Origin: Symbiodinium natans
Lineage: Eukaryota; Sar; Dinophyceae; Suessiales; Symbiodiniaceae
Length of the DNA: 64,000 bases
NCBI GenBank assembly: GCA_905221605.1
Contig: CAJNDS010000513.1
Coordinates: 400,682 to 464,681 of the forward strand
Direction: 5' to 3'
The translations under genes were made by a program, and so were the position numbers. The notes beneath the pieces were generated by a model. That model made no database searches and had not been told where the DNA came from. It saw only the letters and a program-made list of their open reading frames with translations. This document shows positions 24,601-35,912 of this stretch, one piece after another (within the stretch, counting starts at the first letter, position 1; the number at the start of each line of letters is the position of its first letter).

Positions 24601-26139
24601 GGAGAGCTGCGGCCAAATTCTCTGCCAACTGCTCGTCTTGGACATGCCGCTTCTCAGCACCGGCGCAGCGCTCCTCTGCTGCCTTGCGGCACGCCTCCGC
24701 GGCGGCAAAGCGGTTCTCAGCTGCCGCTTTGCGGCGCTGTGAATCTGCCAGCTGCTTTTCCAGACTGGCCACCATGTCCTGCAAAGCTTGGCAGGCCTGC
24801 GTGCGCGACTGCGCCTCCGCCAGCTGCACTTTGCACTCGTCTGACTCCGCAGCGAGCCTGGCGTTCAGCGAAGCCACTTCAGCCTGCAGCCAAAGGCCAA
24901 GCTAAAACTAAAGCCGTGAAGTCAGGAACCAGACGTGTAGTATCATTTAGGTTACCAGTCACACAGCCATCAACTGTTGCAACCTCTGTAAAATGACACA
25001 GGCCCCATGGAAAATTTTATACAAACTCCATGATACCAGCTTAACAAGGAACATGCAGTCCCCTCGGGCTCCTCAGTTTTTCCAGGGCGGAGACATAATC
25101 AAAAACAAAGACCTCTTCCGTGCTTTGGATTTCAAAGCCACCGGTTATTGGGTTACATGCCCGGCTTTCAAGAACAGGTACTGCAGGATCACTGTCCCCA
25201 AGCCCATGCAAGTATAACATAAAGCTGCAGGCATAGCATGGGAGCATGCACCGGACGGGCCGACCTTCTGTGTCGCCAGCTCAATCTGCAGGTCGGCTAG
25301 TTCTTGGGCATATTTGGTGGCCTTCTCTTCGGCGTCCCCCTGCCAATCTGCATCAGACTCATCCCTTTGGAGCAACATACAGGTGCGGACTCTTTACAGG
25401 TACCGGTTCCACTGGTTTCGAGCGCAACAAGCCGAACCACTGGAGCTCTGTTCTGAACACCTGATTTCTTTGCAGATTTTATCCGAAGGAAGATGATGCA
25501 AGCCAACATTAACTGAATGATCGTGGCAGCAAAGTTTCCAAGCCTTCGAGCTGCGCATTGCATCCTGCACAGCCTTCACACACACATGATGTTGCCATGC
25601 TCTGGGATGGAAGTTCACGGGTGAAGTAGTTGCATTTCCGCATATTCCAGAGGTCCTGTCATCGACCGTTCTGCCAGACTCCTAGACTTGTCTATCTATA
25701 TCTGTCCCGGATTTCGCCTCCAGCTTCTTCTCACGCTCGTCTCGCAATGATTGCTCGGTTCGAAGAGCTTGCTCCGCTAGCTTTGCCCGAGCCTCTTGAC
25801 GGGCGCCAGGTGAACACGGTGAGCATCGGAGTCTTCATGCACATGCTACAATTGCTAGAAGTAATTACTGCTGTGCGATGTCTCTTGCCCAAGCCATTCG
25901 AGACCTCCGCTTCTTGCTTCGCATCTGCTGCGGCGTCGGCCCTGGCCATAGCGGCGTTCTGGGCCTCTCCCAAAGCCTGGCACACGACATCACACTGCCT
26001 TCACGCGACACACAAACAACATCAAACAACCAACACCTCAACACAAGGCACCCGGCCACACCCACGGAGTTGCAAACTGAGGTGCCTTCACAGCCGCGTC
26101 TTTCTCTCGAAGCTGTGTCTGCAGCTGGTCCACGCGGTC
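21638..26139 (-). CDS. Long coiled-coil protein, eleven or more exons, C-terminus complete
   Basis: Filament or scaffold-type protein made mostly of Ala/Glu/Lys/Gln heptads; no enzymatic motif is seen. Exons: 26086-26139 (DRVDQLQTQLREKDAAVK), 25905-25976 (EAQNAAMARADAAADAKQEA), about 25718-25800 (KLAEQALRTEQSLRDEREKK), 25265-25339, 23777-24883 (369 codons of uninterrupted coiled coil), 23303-23369 (DLQRRLEAANSRLSAEAQ), 23071-23114 (EERCRKAAEERRTAA), 22637-22682 (AKERRLSETENQLAA), 22147-22246, 22039-22065 (LESYFELVQ, nine codons) and 21638-21775, which ends IKAATAPGA with a TAA stop. Phases match at 25265/24883, 23777/23369, 23303/23114 and 22039/21775. Donors are a mixture of GC and GT. The start lies above 26139. 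Similar proteins in protists include kinesin-tail and centrosomal scaffolds; I cannot place it closer. Confidence 0.8.
23777..24883 (-). CDS. Main coiled-coil exon (1107 bp)
   Basis: This single exon begins AEVASLNARLAAESDECKVQ and ends TLEERLAAME at a GC donor. It has 369 codons with no stop and dense Ala-Glu-Lys heptads, such as KAAEERCAGAEKRHVQDEQL. A mid-exon break, EQPADSLLSPRKK, interrupts the helix. It is by far the longest exon in the window. Confidence 0.85.
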
Positions 26140-26647
26140 CTGACATCAGGACCCTCGAGCCGATGCACGTGGACCCACTGAAGTTCTGCGATACCAGGAC
26201 AAGCGAATCCATCGGTTCCATCCTTGTCTCTGGGTTTTTGGCTCCGGAATGAATTTGGGATTTTCTTTCTTGGGGACGTTGTTTTGGTCAAAGCAAGGGG
26301 GGGGAGGGGGAGGGTTTGAGGGCCCCTTCACGGGGACTTGCGGAGTGGGGACGATGGCGGGAGGGAAGAGGAAGAGCGGAGGGGATGGGGGGGACATGGG
26401 TTGAGTGGCCACAAATCTGTACATTGTCAAATATAGCATATATATATATATATACACACTATGCACATATTCTGGGTATATAGACTATATAGACATATGT
26501 TTTTTGCAATTTATAATATAGAACTCAATTTTTTGTATTTGCAGAATCGATAATGCACATTTTTGTATGTCAATGTGTGTATATTATATGCGTCTACGAA
26601 GTCTGCGATTTCTTTGGTCCTGCAGTATGTCTGTATAATGTGATGCA

Positions 26648-26840
26648 GGGGTTGGAGGAACAGAAGACCAGCGGACCAAGTCCGGAGGACCAGGAGACCG
26701 GAGGACCGGAAGACCGGAGTACCAGAGGCCGGAAGACCCCAGGACAAGAAGTTCGGGAAAGGGACCGGGAGAGCAGGACCAGGGTCAGAGGGCCAAGAGA
26801 CCAAAGGACCAGCAGATCAGGGGACCAGGGAACCGGCAAC
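26648..26840 (+). repeat. Degenerate GGACC(A/G)GGAGA minisatellite
   Basis: About 190 bases built from loose repeats of GGACCGGAGA / GGACCAGGAG / AAGACCGGAG type. Strongly purine-biased on the plus strand. Any frame through it is a repeat artefact. Confidence 0.75.
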
Positions 26841-26953
26841 AAAAGAAAATAATATCCAAAAAACAAGTATACTTCCCATGTGTTTCAACAAGTGCATCCT
26901 CAACGAATTGCATCAACACGGCAACTTAAGCTCCTCTACGTCGGCATTGGCCT

Positions 26954-26998
26954 GACGCGGCGATGGGGAAGCACCGCGCGGAGATGGGGAAGCACCAC
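26954..26998 (+). repeat. Tandem duplication around GATGGGGAAGCACC
   Basis: GCGGCGATGGGGAAGCACC is followed by GCGCGGAGATGGGGAAGCACC. It lies in non-coding DNA. Confidence 0.7.
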
Positions 26999-27434
26999 GT
27001 GGACTGATCAACGGAGAGGAGCACACCATGTCACGAAAGCCTGCGGGTTGTGGGGCTGCGGTTCGAAGAAGGGACTATCTGACTATCTCTGGCTGCCCTG
27101 CTGTATGACAGTATGCATCTCGCTATGTATCGCGCGTCACTGCCTGTAGGCAGACCTGTAAGCAGCTTGATAAAACACCATATTCTCGGAGTCTTGCTAT
27201 GCCAGTGTGTTCTCTGACTTCGATTGGCCTCGGGAGCGCTGGACTGCCCGGCGGAGGACCTGACACCAGCGAATCGCCTCCTGGGCGGCTCATGGAATTT
27301 CATTTTCAAATGGCCTAGAGCGACCAGAAAGGAAGCCAACAAACGAATCTCCGGCCTCGGAAGTGTTCAAGCGCAGGGATAGTGATGGACTTCCCGGTGC
27401 CTCGCAGAGACTTCCAGGACTGCGCTGTAGCCTG

Positions 27435-28085
27435 AGAGCCTTGTTTCAATCCGCTCCTCGATCTGGACTGTCTGTGATGTCACCTCCACCTTTGCGCCAG
27501 TCAAGGACACGGCGGCCTGCTGCCTGCAACAAAGGCATCGCCCAAGTCCCTACGTGCCGTGGAGGCCGGACGGCCTCTGCTACACATCGTGTAACTGTAG
27601 CGACCATCGCTTCTATCAAAGCACGCCGTGGTGCAACTGGAAGTCCATTGCAGAGCTTCACTATACTATACCCACCCAAACATCTTTCGTTTTTGTGCAT
27701 GCCTTCCACTTCGCTGGAGCATCAGTAAGTCACCGTGCAGTTTGGCGAAGCAGCGGGAAGGCCAAAATTGACCTCCCAGTCGATACGTGACATCCTTGGA
27801 TGGACCCAACATCAGCAAGAACCGCACAAGATCGCGCAAGCCGGAAGCCACAGAAGCTAAGTATAAGCAAGCGTCTCCAGATATGGACTCGTCAATACCC
27901 CGCGCGCTCAGCGGAGAAAGAGGCAGCGAAGGCATGGACGCTGTCAGGATGTTTGGCATCGTATGGGCCATGGCCCAATCTTTACAACTCAGCTCTTCTG
28001 GCACCTTGAGGTGCTTGAGAAGCCGAAAGCTTTTGGGATGGCAAGCCGTGCAAGCCAAGACAACAGACGACTCGGGACACCATGC
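27435..28085 (-). CDS. Group of candidate exons, unidentified protein (possibly the J-domain gene's continuation)
   Basis: Minus-strand pieces with plausible splice borders: near 27980-28080 (SVVLACTACHPKSFRLLKHL), near 27770-27880 (GDACLYLASVASGLRDLVRF, an ankyrin-like helix pair), near 27590-27655 (VAPRRALIEAMVATVTRCVA), near 27498-27530 (AAGRRVLDWRK) and near 27415-27472 (QIEERIETRLSGYSAVLEV). They run downstream of the J-domain exon on the same strand. Continuity was not proven and no family name can be given. Confidence 0.35.
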
Positions 28086-28357
28086 TCCAAGTAGCCGCAC
28101 ACACAGTGCACAAGATACCGGGGCCGACCCCTGCTGTTGTTTCTTCTGCTTCTTCTTCTTCACAACATACCCCAGGCTGTGCACTGCATAGAAACCTCTG
28201 CTTTGTGCTGCCTGCATCTAAACCCTGTCCAGATCCTTCTCTGAAACCGTTCCCTCAGACCTCGACCTTGTGCTTCAAAACCCGGCTTATAACAACCAGC
28301 AATATCATCTGATGTCAAAGCCGTTTTTAGGGTGTATGGCATTTTGTTGAGGCAGTC

Positions 28358-28402
28358 CGGGTGGTACTTCAGCGCCAGCTTGCGATACGCCTTTTTCACG
28401 TC
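28358..28402 (-). CDS. J-domain exon (DnaJ/Hsp40 family)
   Basis: A 45-base exon in phase 0 reads DVKKAYRKLALKYHP. The splice site falls inside the HPD motif: the exon stops after HP and the GA donor is at 28357-28356, so the Asp must come from the next exon. An intron-retained reading gives HPDCLN, which departs from the usual HPDKN. J domains stimulate Hsp70 ATPase activity. The other exons of this gene were not securely found. Confidence 0.6.
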
Positions 28403-31144
28403 CTTATCCACGCAGCATGCCAAAAAAATTGTCATCAACTTGCCAAGAACGACGATCTTGATTCTGATTCCGACGTGTCCCACACCGAGCGTCTGCAGAG
28501 CTTGAGTTTGGAGCCAGGCCAAGGGTCTTGAAGTGAGGGAGAAGCCTTGAAAAACACAAGCACACATGGCAACGGCACATATTTAAGCGCTAACTAAGAG
28601 TTAGAGGCCTAAGCAAGGCCTAGCTTAACTGTACCTTACTAAAAGTAGCGATGTCTCATTCTGGACATCCCGTTGAACTCAACAAAGCAGAACATACAAA
28701 AGGCACAGCGGCATCCATTAATCGAACACCGCCACGCCCCATCCTTCCCACCCAACCTACCCCGCCCACATCCACCCACACACCAGAAAAGCTCACTTGC
28801 TTCTGTCTGATATTTCGCAAATTGGATTGGAGAGAAGGAGCGAGTACGTGAAGCACACTTGAACTGGACCAGGGCAACTTTGCAAGACCTTAAAAGTACT
28901 GTAGACGCAGCCCCACATCTCCGACTGCAATCCAAGGCCAGGGATCGGGTCGTTGGCACTATCAAGCGACCACAGCCTATAGGATCCTACAATTCGCAAT
29001 GCAGGGCTTTTATGAAAAGGACGGGCCTCGGCACCACTCGCCCCACAATTAGTCCGGATGACCAGATGACAATGGTATATTCTCTGTGTGTCCACACTGG
29101 CTGCGGCATCCGACGAGGAGACATGTTCGATACTGCAAGACTGAGGGCTGCACGTTTTGGGATTGATGTTCTTTGCGCTTGGAGGTGGTATGGGTTTCTT
29201 GTAGTTCCTGCGTGCTTCATGTGGCAAATTGGCGTGGCATCACAGTGACACTTTTGGACATTTGAAGCACATGGCAAAACTCCTGCCTTTGCCAGTCTCT
29301 GGGACCGAAATTGTTGAAAGTCCTTTCTCAATGGCTCATATGGCTCATGCGGAGAGTGCTGAAGGCAGTCCAGGCCCGAGACGCCAAGGCTTATTAATTA
29401 TCGATTCCTATGAAGCTCATATACCACTACTGTGCGCAGATGAATGCCAATACACAGGTGAACACCGTTCTGGCTCTGGCTGGCACTTGGGAAAAGCTTA
29501 GCAGGCGTGTGTGCAGATGAGTGAGCCAGATGCCACGTGAAGCCTTGAAGCACCTTGAACAAGCAACGTGGAGAGCAGTCTTCGGCCTTATGAACCGATT
29601 TTGCCTTCTGCTGAGTCCATTCCGCTAGTGCTGACAAGCAGCGGTGGCGGCTTGGGTGGCTCCGGCGGCGGTGGCGGCCAGAGAGCAGAGGCCAGACGAT
29701 GCACCAGCTCCTTCCTTTTCAAGACCCCAAACGTCAATTTTTGTTGGTTCACAAGGGCTTTGCGCCGGGCGTTGGACCGGCTTTGGGAAGGATTTCCTCC
29801 CTGCTACGAGCTCACTCTCGGGCTTGCTACATTGCGATGTTACACTGATGTTGCCATATCCCGTTTCCAAACTAAAGTCATTCAATTCATGCTTAGTCGA
29901 CTTAGCCAGCAGACCTATATAAACCCACAATGACCCACACCCCCCCCCAAAACAAGATCAGCTCGGATGCTTCTGACTCTCGCGAGCGACGGAGTTGACC
30001 CCATGTTCGCGGCAGACCTCCGACACAGGGTTGTCTGAGTTTGGCTGCAGCTCACGTCGCTTCTCGATACTTTAGCCTCTCTGGCTTCGGTCGCCAGCCC
30101 CCAATTCCCAAAAAGTGCATGCGGCGTTCTGCAGAACAAGACAGTAGTAAATTGCACACGCTACGCCATTAGGAATGCATGAATGCCTGCCTTCTGGAGT
30201 TCTCGGAGGGGCAGCTCGCTCCACAACATTGCCTGCTTTATCCTGTCCATGACTTCCGACCTCCCGGAACGACAACATCAACAAAAGCACTGTTCGCGCA
30301 CACTGCTTTCAGATATCGCGGCGATTGGCGTTGCCCCGGTACAAGAAAGGGTCATGCTGTGGCACGCCTCTTGAGGTCCTTATCGACATGGATGCCTCAG
30401 GCGGAAGCGCGGGTAAGCTTGCGAATTGAATACAGTATCATGCAGCAGGCATTGGCTATGATAAAGGCCAGCGGCTGAAAGCCGTCGCTTTGAAGAGAAG
30501 TCCACCTGCAAAGCTCTCTCTCTGACCCATTCTTCCGACTTGCTCCTCTGCAACACGGAGGCGTGGACTCAAAATGCGCCGTCAGACAGGATTCGTACTG
30601 GACTCCTCAAACACTGCACGCCTTCGCTAAGCTGATCGAGCTGCTCCCAGCGCTCTGACAAGCGAGCAGCTGCGGTGACCGAGCCCAAACGCCTCTGAGG
30701 TTGCGAGTTGGGAAAGTCGCGAGCTGCAAGAAGGCCCGTATGCAGTAGGGTTCAGCGGCTCAGTCTATAGGGCATACTGTAGCAGGATTCTGAAACCCAA
30801 GATCTGCTGCACAACGAGCAACGAATTCTGAAGGCAAGACACCAACCATCGAATCAACCACAGGCGACAAGCAGGGGCACGTCATCAACCAGCTCTGAAG
30901 CTTGATTTACAGTAATGAAACCATGCTGTCCCAACTGTGCCAAGTCACCGAACCGGAACACCACGACGCTCGTACCAAGCCTGTGCTCAACAAACTCAGT
31001 CGGCCTTACACCTGTCTGACATTTCGTGATCGGTGATTAGAACCCCGTGCTTTGCATCAATCCTAGTGACCTAATCTTCCCATGGAAGAGCTTGCAGAGC
31101 CTTGTTTCTTCAAGGTCCCTATTTGTCCAACTGATGCCCCAAAT
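28403..31144. other. Little recognisable coding sequence
   Basis: A weak minus-strand frame near 28875-29000 reads SYRLWSLDSANDPIPGLG. Otherwise only low-complexity DNA is visible: a GGCGGC-rich stretch near 29640-29685 and a C run at 29939-29948. No motif is recognised between 29.9 and 31.1 kb. Confidence 0.4.
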
Positions 31145-31330
31145 TCAGCTGTTGATGCAGTGCACCAGACGTGACCGAGCCATTTTGGCGATCAAACGAT
31201 AACAAATCGACGATGGGCCCCCCTTCCGGCGACATGATATTAGCACCAGTGCCTCGCACTTCTCCACGAGAAGGGAATCGACCAGCATCTCTTTCAACTC
31301 CTCTTCATACAAGGATTGGAAAGAATAGCA
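31145..31330 (-). CDS. Candidate exon, unidentified
   Basis: Minus-strand frame reads SLYEEELKEMLVDSLLVEKC, then EALVLISCRRKGG and further basic residues before a stop at 31145. The helical, charged composition looks coding. No family is recognised. Confidence 0.35.
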   Translation of the reverse strand, partial: CYSFQSLYEEELKEMLVDSLLVEKCEALVLISCRRKGGPSSICYRLIAKMARSRLVHCINS

Positions 31331-31739
31331 TGACGCTATTCGGACCAGCAAGAATCTCGACCAGGCGCGCTTGCTAGCTGCTAGTGCCTAGCCCTCAAAA
31401 TTGCCGTAGTGTTCACACATTTCGCACCTGCTCGGTCACCATACCTTGCGGCTGGGGGCAGGGGACGTTCCGTGCACGGCACTCCTTAGGTCTGCAGCAT
31501 GGAAACGCCATAGTTCACACGGCTCGCAGTGCTCGGCCACGATGGCTACAAATAGCCGCGTAGCAGTTCAGAACTAACTAACTAATGTGCGTGCTTTGTC
31601 CGAGGTGCCAAACGTAGCTCACCACAAGGCAGCGCCCGCCACAAGGCCAGCTCCCGATGCAAATCACGGAGCTCCTTTCAGGTTTCACAATAGTCTTATG
31701 ACACTGGATGTGTAGCCAGAGCCACGATTCGAGGAATAG

Positions 31740-32177
31740 TTTTTTATATGGAAAATTTACGTTTTGAATATGATTTTGGGATTTCTTGATTTATGCCATT
31801 TTTACGATTTGGTTTATGATTCTCTTCGATTTTATGAAAAATTTATGATTTTTCTTATGAAAATTTTATGTTTTTCGTCGATTTTATGAAGATTTTATGA
31901 TGTTTTCATGAAAATTTTATGGTTTTGGTCAGTTTTGTGTGTTTCTGCATTGAAAATGATGCTTCTGCATTGAAAATGATGCGAAATTGATGAAAAACAT
32001 AGAATTTTCATAAAAAAGTCATAAAACTTTCATAAAATCGACGAAAAACATAATTTTTCATAAAAAAATCATAAATTTTTCATAAAATCGAAGAGAATCA
32101 TAAACCAAATCGTAAAAATGTCATAAATCAAGAAATCCCAAAATCATATTCAGAACATAAATTTTCCATATAAAAAA
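31740..32177. mobile_element. AT-rich fold-back element (MITE-like), 438 bp
   Basis: The left arm starts TTTTTTATATGGAAAATTTA and the right arm ends with its near-exact complement at 32177. The two arms, about 190-200 bases each, stay complementary with few mismatches (for example CTTCGATTTTATGAAAAATT on the left and its complement on the right). The centre contains a tandem repeat of GCTTCTGCATTGAAAATGAT (two copies near 31940-31980). No open frame of note. AT content is far above the surroundings. Target-site duplication is not clear; 3 bases at most. Confidence 0.8.
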
Positions 32178-32621
32178 TTATTTGGCAACGTGCTCTCTGT
32201 GGCTGAATCCGGGGTCATAACAATAGTCCGCTCGTTCGCCGAGGCGAACTGAAAGTTGCAGGATGTTGAGTTCACACCGTCGCCAAAACGGGTTCACGGT
32301 TCCGTTGTTCCCACTATTTGAAGTGCACAGGAGTACAGTGCAGCTGAATGCGTGCCACCAGGCGCTAAACAGTAAAGCCACGGTTTAAGGAAAGGCCTGG
32401 GAATTTAGGGTTACCACTGTTTTCTTAGACTCCCACATCCTTAGACTGCAGGAGTATAAGGAGGTTTCAGGGTTTTAGGCTTTGGCTTCAGGTTTTGTAA
32501 GGAAGTTGAACCAGAATTCCAAATTTCCGAATTCCAGGCATCCGATAATCTAAGGACTTCTGGCTGGAATACACTGCCAGGTTTGAGGCTCGAGCCCTGT
32601 GCACATGGGAACACCTATCAC

Positions 32622-34563
32622 CATCGGCTTGGCGAAGCGTCTCCAGCAGGTCTGACCATGCAGAAGCATGCAGATGCCGCAAGACTGTTGTCAGCTCCGG
32701 TCCCTTGCGCGTCCTGCTGCCGCAGGTGCTGCACTGGCAATCCAAGGCTTTGGCAGTCGGCCTTCAAACTCGCTGCATCCTGAGACTCCAGGTCTTTCAG
32801 CTCCTGGCCGGAGAAAGAATCCCTCTTGACACCACGACTCACCAAAATTCGGCTGTTCTTTGACATTTGATGTTCTTCTTTGATGCTGTTTTTGTTTGTT
32901 GCGCCGTCCTGCGCGAGCTTGGCAGCGGCCTTCAGCGAGCCAAGGCGGCGAGCAGGGATGCCCTTGGCCTCGTAAGCGTCCGCACACCTGCAGCAAAAGG
33001 ACGCATGCCCAGGAAAAGTGCCACAAAAGCGTGAGCACAGACCCCAAACTTCCACAATGAGTTTTCGCCAACATGTTCGCAACCTCAACAGCAGCAGCTG
33101 CTCAACCAGGCTATTCTGCTCCTGAGCACAGCCAGGAAGGGTCAACAGGGGTTGGTCGCAAGCTGAACATCAAGGACCGCGACACGTGAGCATTTTTCTG
33201 AAATTCTGAATCTGGGTTTAAGGATGTTTCGGGTGTAGGTCAAACTGGCGTGGAAGCTGCTGCACCACCATTCGGCTACAGGGTGCAATGGCTATGGGAG
33301 AGCTTCCATGACGTAACAATGCACAGCAATGTTTGTCCCTGCACGTGCTTTGGCCAAGCATCTTTCCAGCAGTCACTACGTTCAGGGGCAGGTGGTGTGA
33401 CTCCTGGACCTGTGACCTTGCAGAAATCATGTGCCGCAGTTACATGATAGGGCGAAGGCTGGCAGGGCATGCAGAAGAAATAGCACAGGGAAGGATGAAG
33501 CAATGCAGCGATGGCCTTGGCCAACTCGGCCTTGAGCTCATGCACGGGCATCGACTCCCAAACCTAGCACTGAGTCTCGATTGTAAAAGAAGCAGCCAAA
33601 GGAGCCAATTCCCTGCTTCCCTCATTGCAAAAGGTCAACAGCGCCACCAAGCAGCAGCGACATCCTTCAACAGCTGAAGCAGATCGTGCCGCTCCAATGA
33701 GGCATCCTGAAGCCGTTGTTCATCACTAGAGGGTACAGTCGTGTGACTTGAACTACTTGTCGCCATTGGTCACTCATTGGGCTGTGCTCAGTGTGCCAAG
33801 CCGGCCAAGGATCTGGAGGCACTCCGTGCAGCTCACACTTGATTTTCAGGTCAGCACTGCCTCAGTTCCAGTCTCGCTCACACGCCGCATGACATCAGAT
33901 GCGATAGCGGAGGTAGCAGATAATAGGTCTTGGACTTTACTACTGAATATCTCTAGCCACCATTTAGTTGGTGCGTGAGCTTGTTTTTGATTGCATGCAT
34001 TCCACCCTTCTTGAAATGGCTGTAACCCAATAGGAAGATTGACTTAGGCAAATTACATTCAGCTGCATGCAGCGGTGCAGCTGATGTTGTCCAGGCTCTG
34101 CCACTCCTCAGCGACCATTGCGACGGCGCGTGCGTCGCCCAGGCGAGCGACAGGAATTCCCATTTTCACCCAGGCGCCTTGGAGCTTACAAAGCGATATT
34201 GGCATGTGCTGGGATGCTCAACCCAACGACGCCGCTCCATGCAGCAGTTGCAAGCAGCCATCTTGCGACAGAAGTCGCGTATGCAGGAGTCCTTCACCAG
34301 CCGTCGAACCAAGACGGGCTTCGTTTCCGCAGCACGGTCGGCATCACGCTCCTGGAAGAAATCATATGCAGTGCTATAGCGGATTGATTCCAAGAACACC
34401 TCCAACAAAAGCTATCTGCTACCTGAACTTGTGCATCAAAAGCAACTTAAAGGACAAGGCAGCAACACAGGCATCACAGGCAAGCCGAATGGCCGTGGGA
34501 CTGATGGGCAGCGCGCGCATCTCACACTCTTCGAGCAGCTCCTTGAGCGAACTATCGCGCTCT
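32622..34563 (-). CDS. SAP-like repeat protein, 3' block of exons
   Basis: Exons carry related short helical repeats. In transcript order: about 34473-34563 (SSLKELLEECEMRALPI), about 34290-34350 (ERDADRAAETKPVLVRRLV), about 34092-34170 (MGIPVARLGDARAVAMVAEE), 33645-33706 (DASLERHDLLQLLKDVAAAW), 33516-33554 (SMPVHELKAELAK), 32905-32987 (DAYEAKGIPARRLGSLKAAA), 32714-32803 (SQDAASLKADCQSLGLPV and HLRQQ, 30 codons in phase 0) and 32622-32652 (DLLETLRQAD). The pattern 'SLK..C..LGLPV..L...DLL..L' resembles the SAP helix-extension-helix fold used in nucleic-acid binding. Donors are GC, GA and GT. The start and stop are not certain, and the assignment of all pieces to one gene is inferred. Confidence 0.55.
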
Positions 34564-35339
34564 CAGGTTTATGAGCTCAACTCTCGACTAACCCCAACTG
34601 CAGCAGACCATCAGCACATGGGTTGGGAAAGAGTTCTCTCAAAAAGAAGCTGATTGTATCGCAATCTTTTGAAGTCTCTGGAAGAATCTGCCAGCGGGAA
34701 AGCAGTAATCAGGTTGAAGGCCTTACATGCACTGATACTCAAAGCAATTGTGCCAAGGTTTGGGGGCTAAGGGCGAAGGATTCATCATCGATCAAGGTCG
34801 CAAGAGGAGACACACGAAGAAACCCACAAGAAAGAAGTAATTAACCAAAAGAAGTGTCCAAACCACCAGAAACCTCAGGATCCTTAAACAGCATGTGCCT
34901 GGGCCAACCAAAAGCTTTGAACACCCGCCTGGATCTGCCCACAACTACCGAGACCTTCCAGAATCTGCCAGCAATGTCGACAAGTGCGCCAAAAAAACTC
35001 TCAGGTTCTCCTCCGAACGAACTACCCAAAAACTAGCAATCGGGATTCCAACTCAATACATCTCCAAGAGTGCTCTGATGTCATATCGGGTACTCCACTG
35101 GGTGCTGGAGCTCGAACGAAGGCTTGGCTGAAGTTTCTCCAAGGCGCTGGCATCATGTTGAAATGTTCGGAACATGTTCCAGGAGATTTCTCAACATTTC
35201 ACAAGGGGTTGGGGCTTGGGCAACCAAGGGTCAGCCAGCGGCAAGGCCTCCCAGAAAAGGGACTCAGAGACCCGCTGGAGCACCCAGCGCCGGTCTTGTA
35301 CCTCCGAATTTAAAGATCTGCAGCAAAGTGCGTTCTGAG

Positions 35340-35432
35340 GTATACGCACGTGGTGCGCGGAGCTTGGGCATCACACAGTGCACCATGTCATGTGCCTGCT
35401 GCATCGGTAGGTCCAAGGCCTTGTACCGCTCC
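35340..35432 (-). CDS. Candidate exon, unidentified
   Basis: After an AG acceptor the minus strand reads ERYKALDLPMQQAHDMVHCV, then MPKLRAP, ending near a GT site. It looks coding but matches no family known to me. It may belong to the neighbouring SAP-like gene. Confidence 0.35.
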
Positions 35433-35794
35433 TGAACAAGCGAGTTAAAACCATGGAAGTGAGTGACGAGTGAACCTTGGCAATGCTGAAAAATGGCTGT
35501 TGAAGAGAGGACTCCCGGCCTGGATTGCAGGCATATCCTCGCTGTGAAGGCGCTCCACCTTAGTCACGGCAGTGCAAGTCCGGCAAGCTTTTCAGACGCT
35601 CGTCGGGCAGGACACCTCAGCGAAGAGGCTGGCGGCTGCCTGCAGGCATCTGCGGGTGCTTGGTCAGTCGAGGGTACCAGCACAGCGATCGTCATGAGTG
35701 AAGGTCCATTGATGAAGAAATAGACAAGTAGACACCAGGCAACTCTAGCAGCTCTGAGAGACTCTAGCAGTTCAAAGCAGCCCTATGCCAGCCT

Positions 35795-35912
35795 CGTGAC
35801 TGCCCAGGCTCTGGACCGTGATGCCAGCTGCCTTCCAGATGTCGAGCCACAGCGATTGAAGCAGCAGCCTCGACATGTCGAAACGAACCATTGGCCTGCC
35901 TGCAAATGTCTG
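35795..35912 (-). CDS. Candidate exon, unidentified
   Basis: Minus-strand frame reads MVRFDMSRLLLQSLWLDIWK, then AAGITVQSLGSHE, between an AG|G acceptor and a GC site. The Leu/Trp-rich amphipathic composition suggests helices. No family assigned. Confidence 0.35.

Larger units (their letters stand above)
26141..27420. other. No exon recognised; low-complexity and minisatellite DNA
   Basis: Contains G/A-rich sequence at 26296-26400, a (TA)n tract at 26438-26455, the GGACC-type minisatellite at 26648-26840 and a 21-base tandem duplication at about 26954-26995. Confidence 0.45.

Noticed and set aside
24279-24996. Plus-strand frames of more than 200 codons opposite the coiled-coil exon
   Set aside because: Shadows of the GC-rich coding strand; Ser/Arg/Ala composition and no splice logic.
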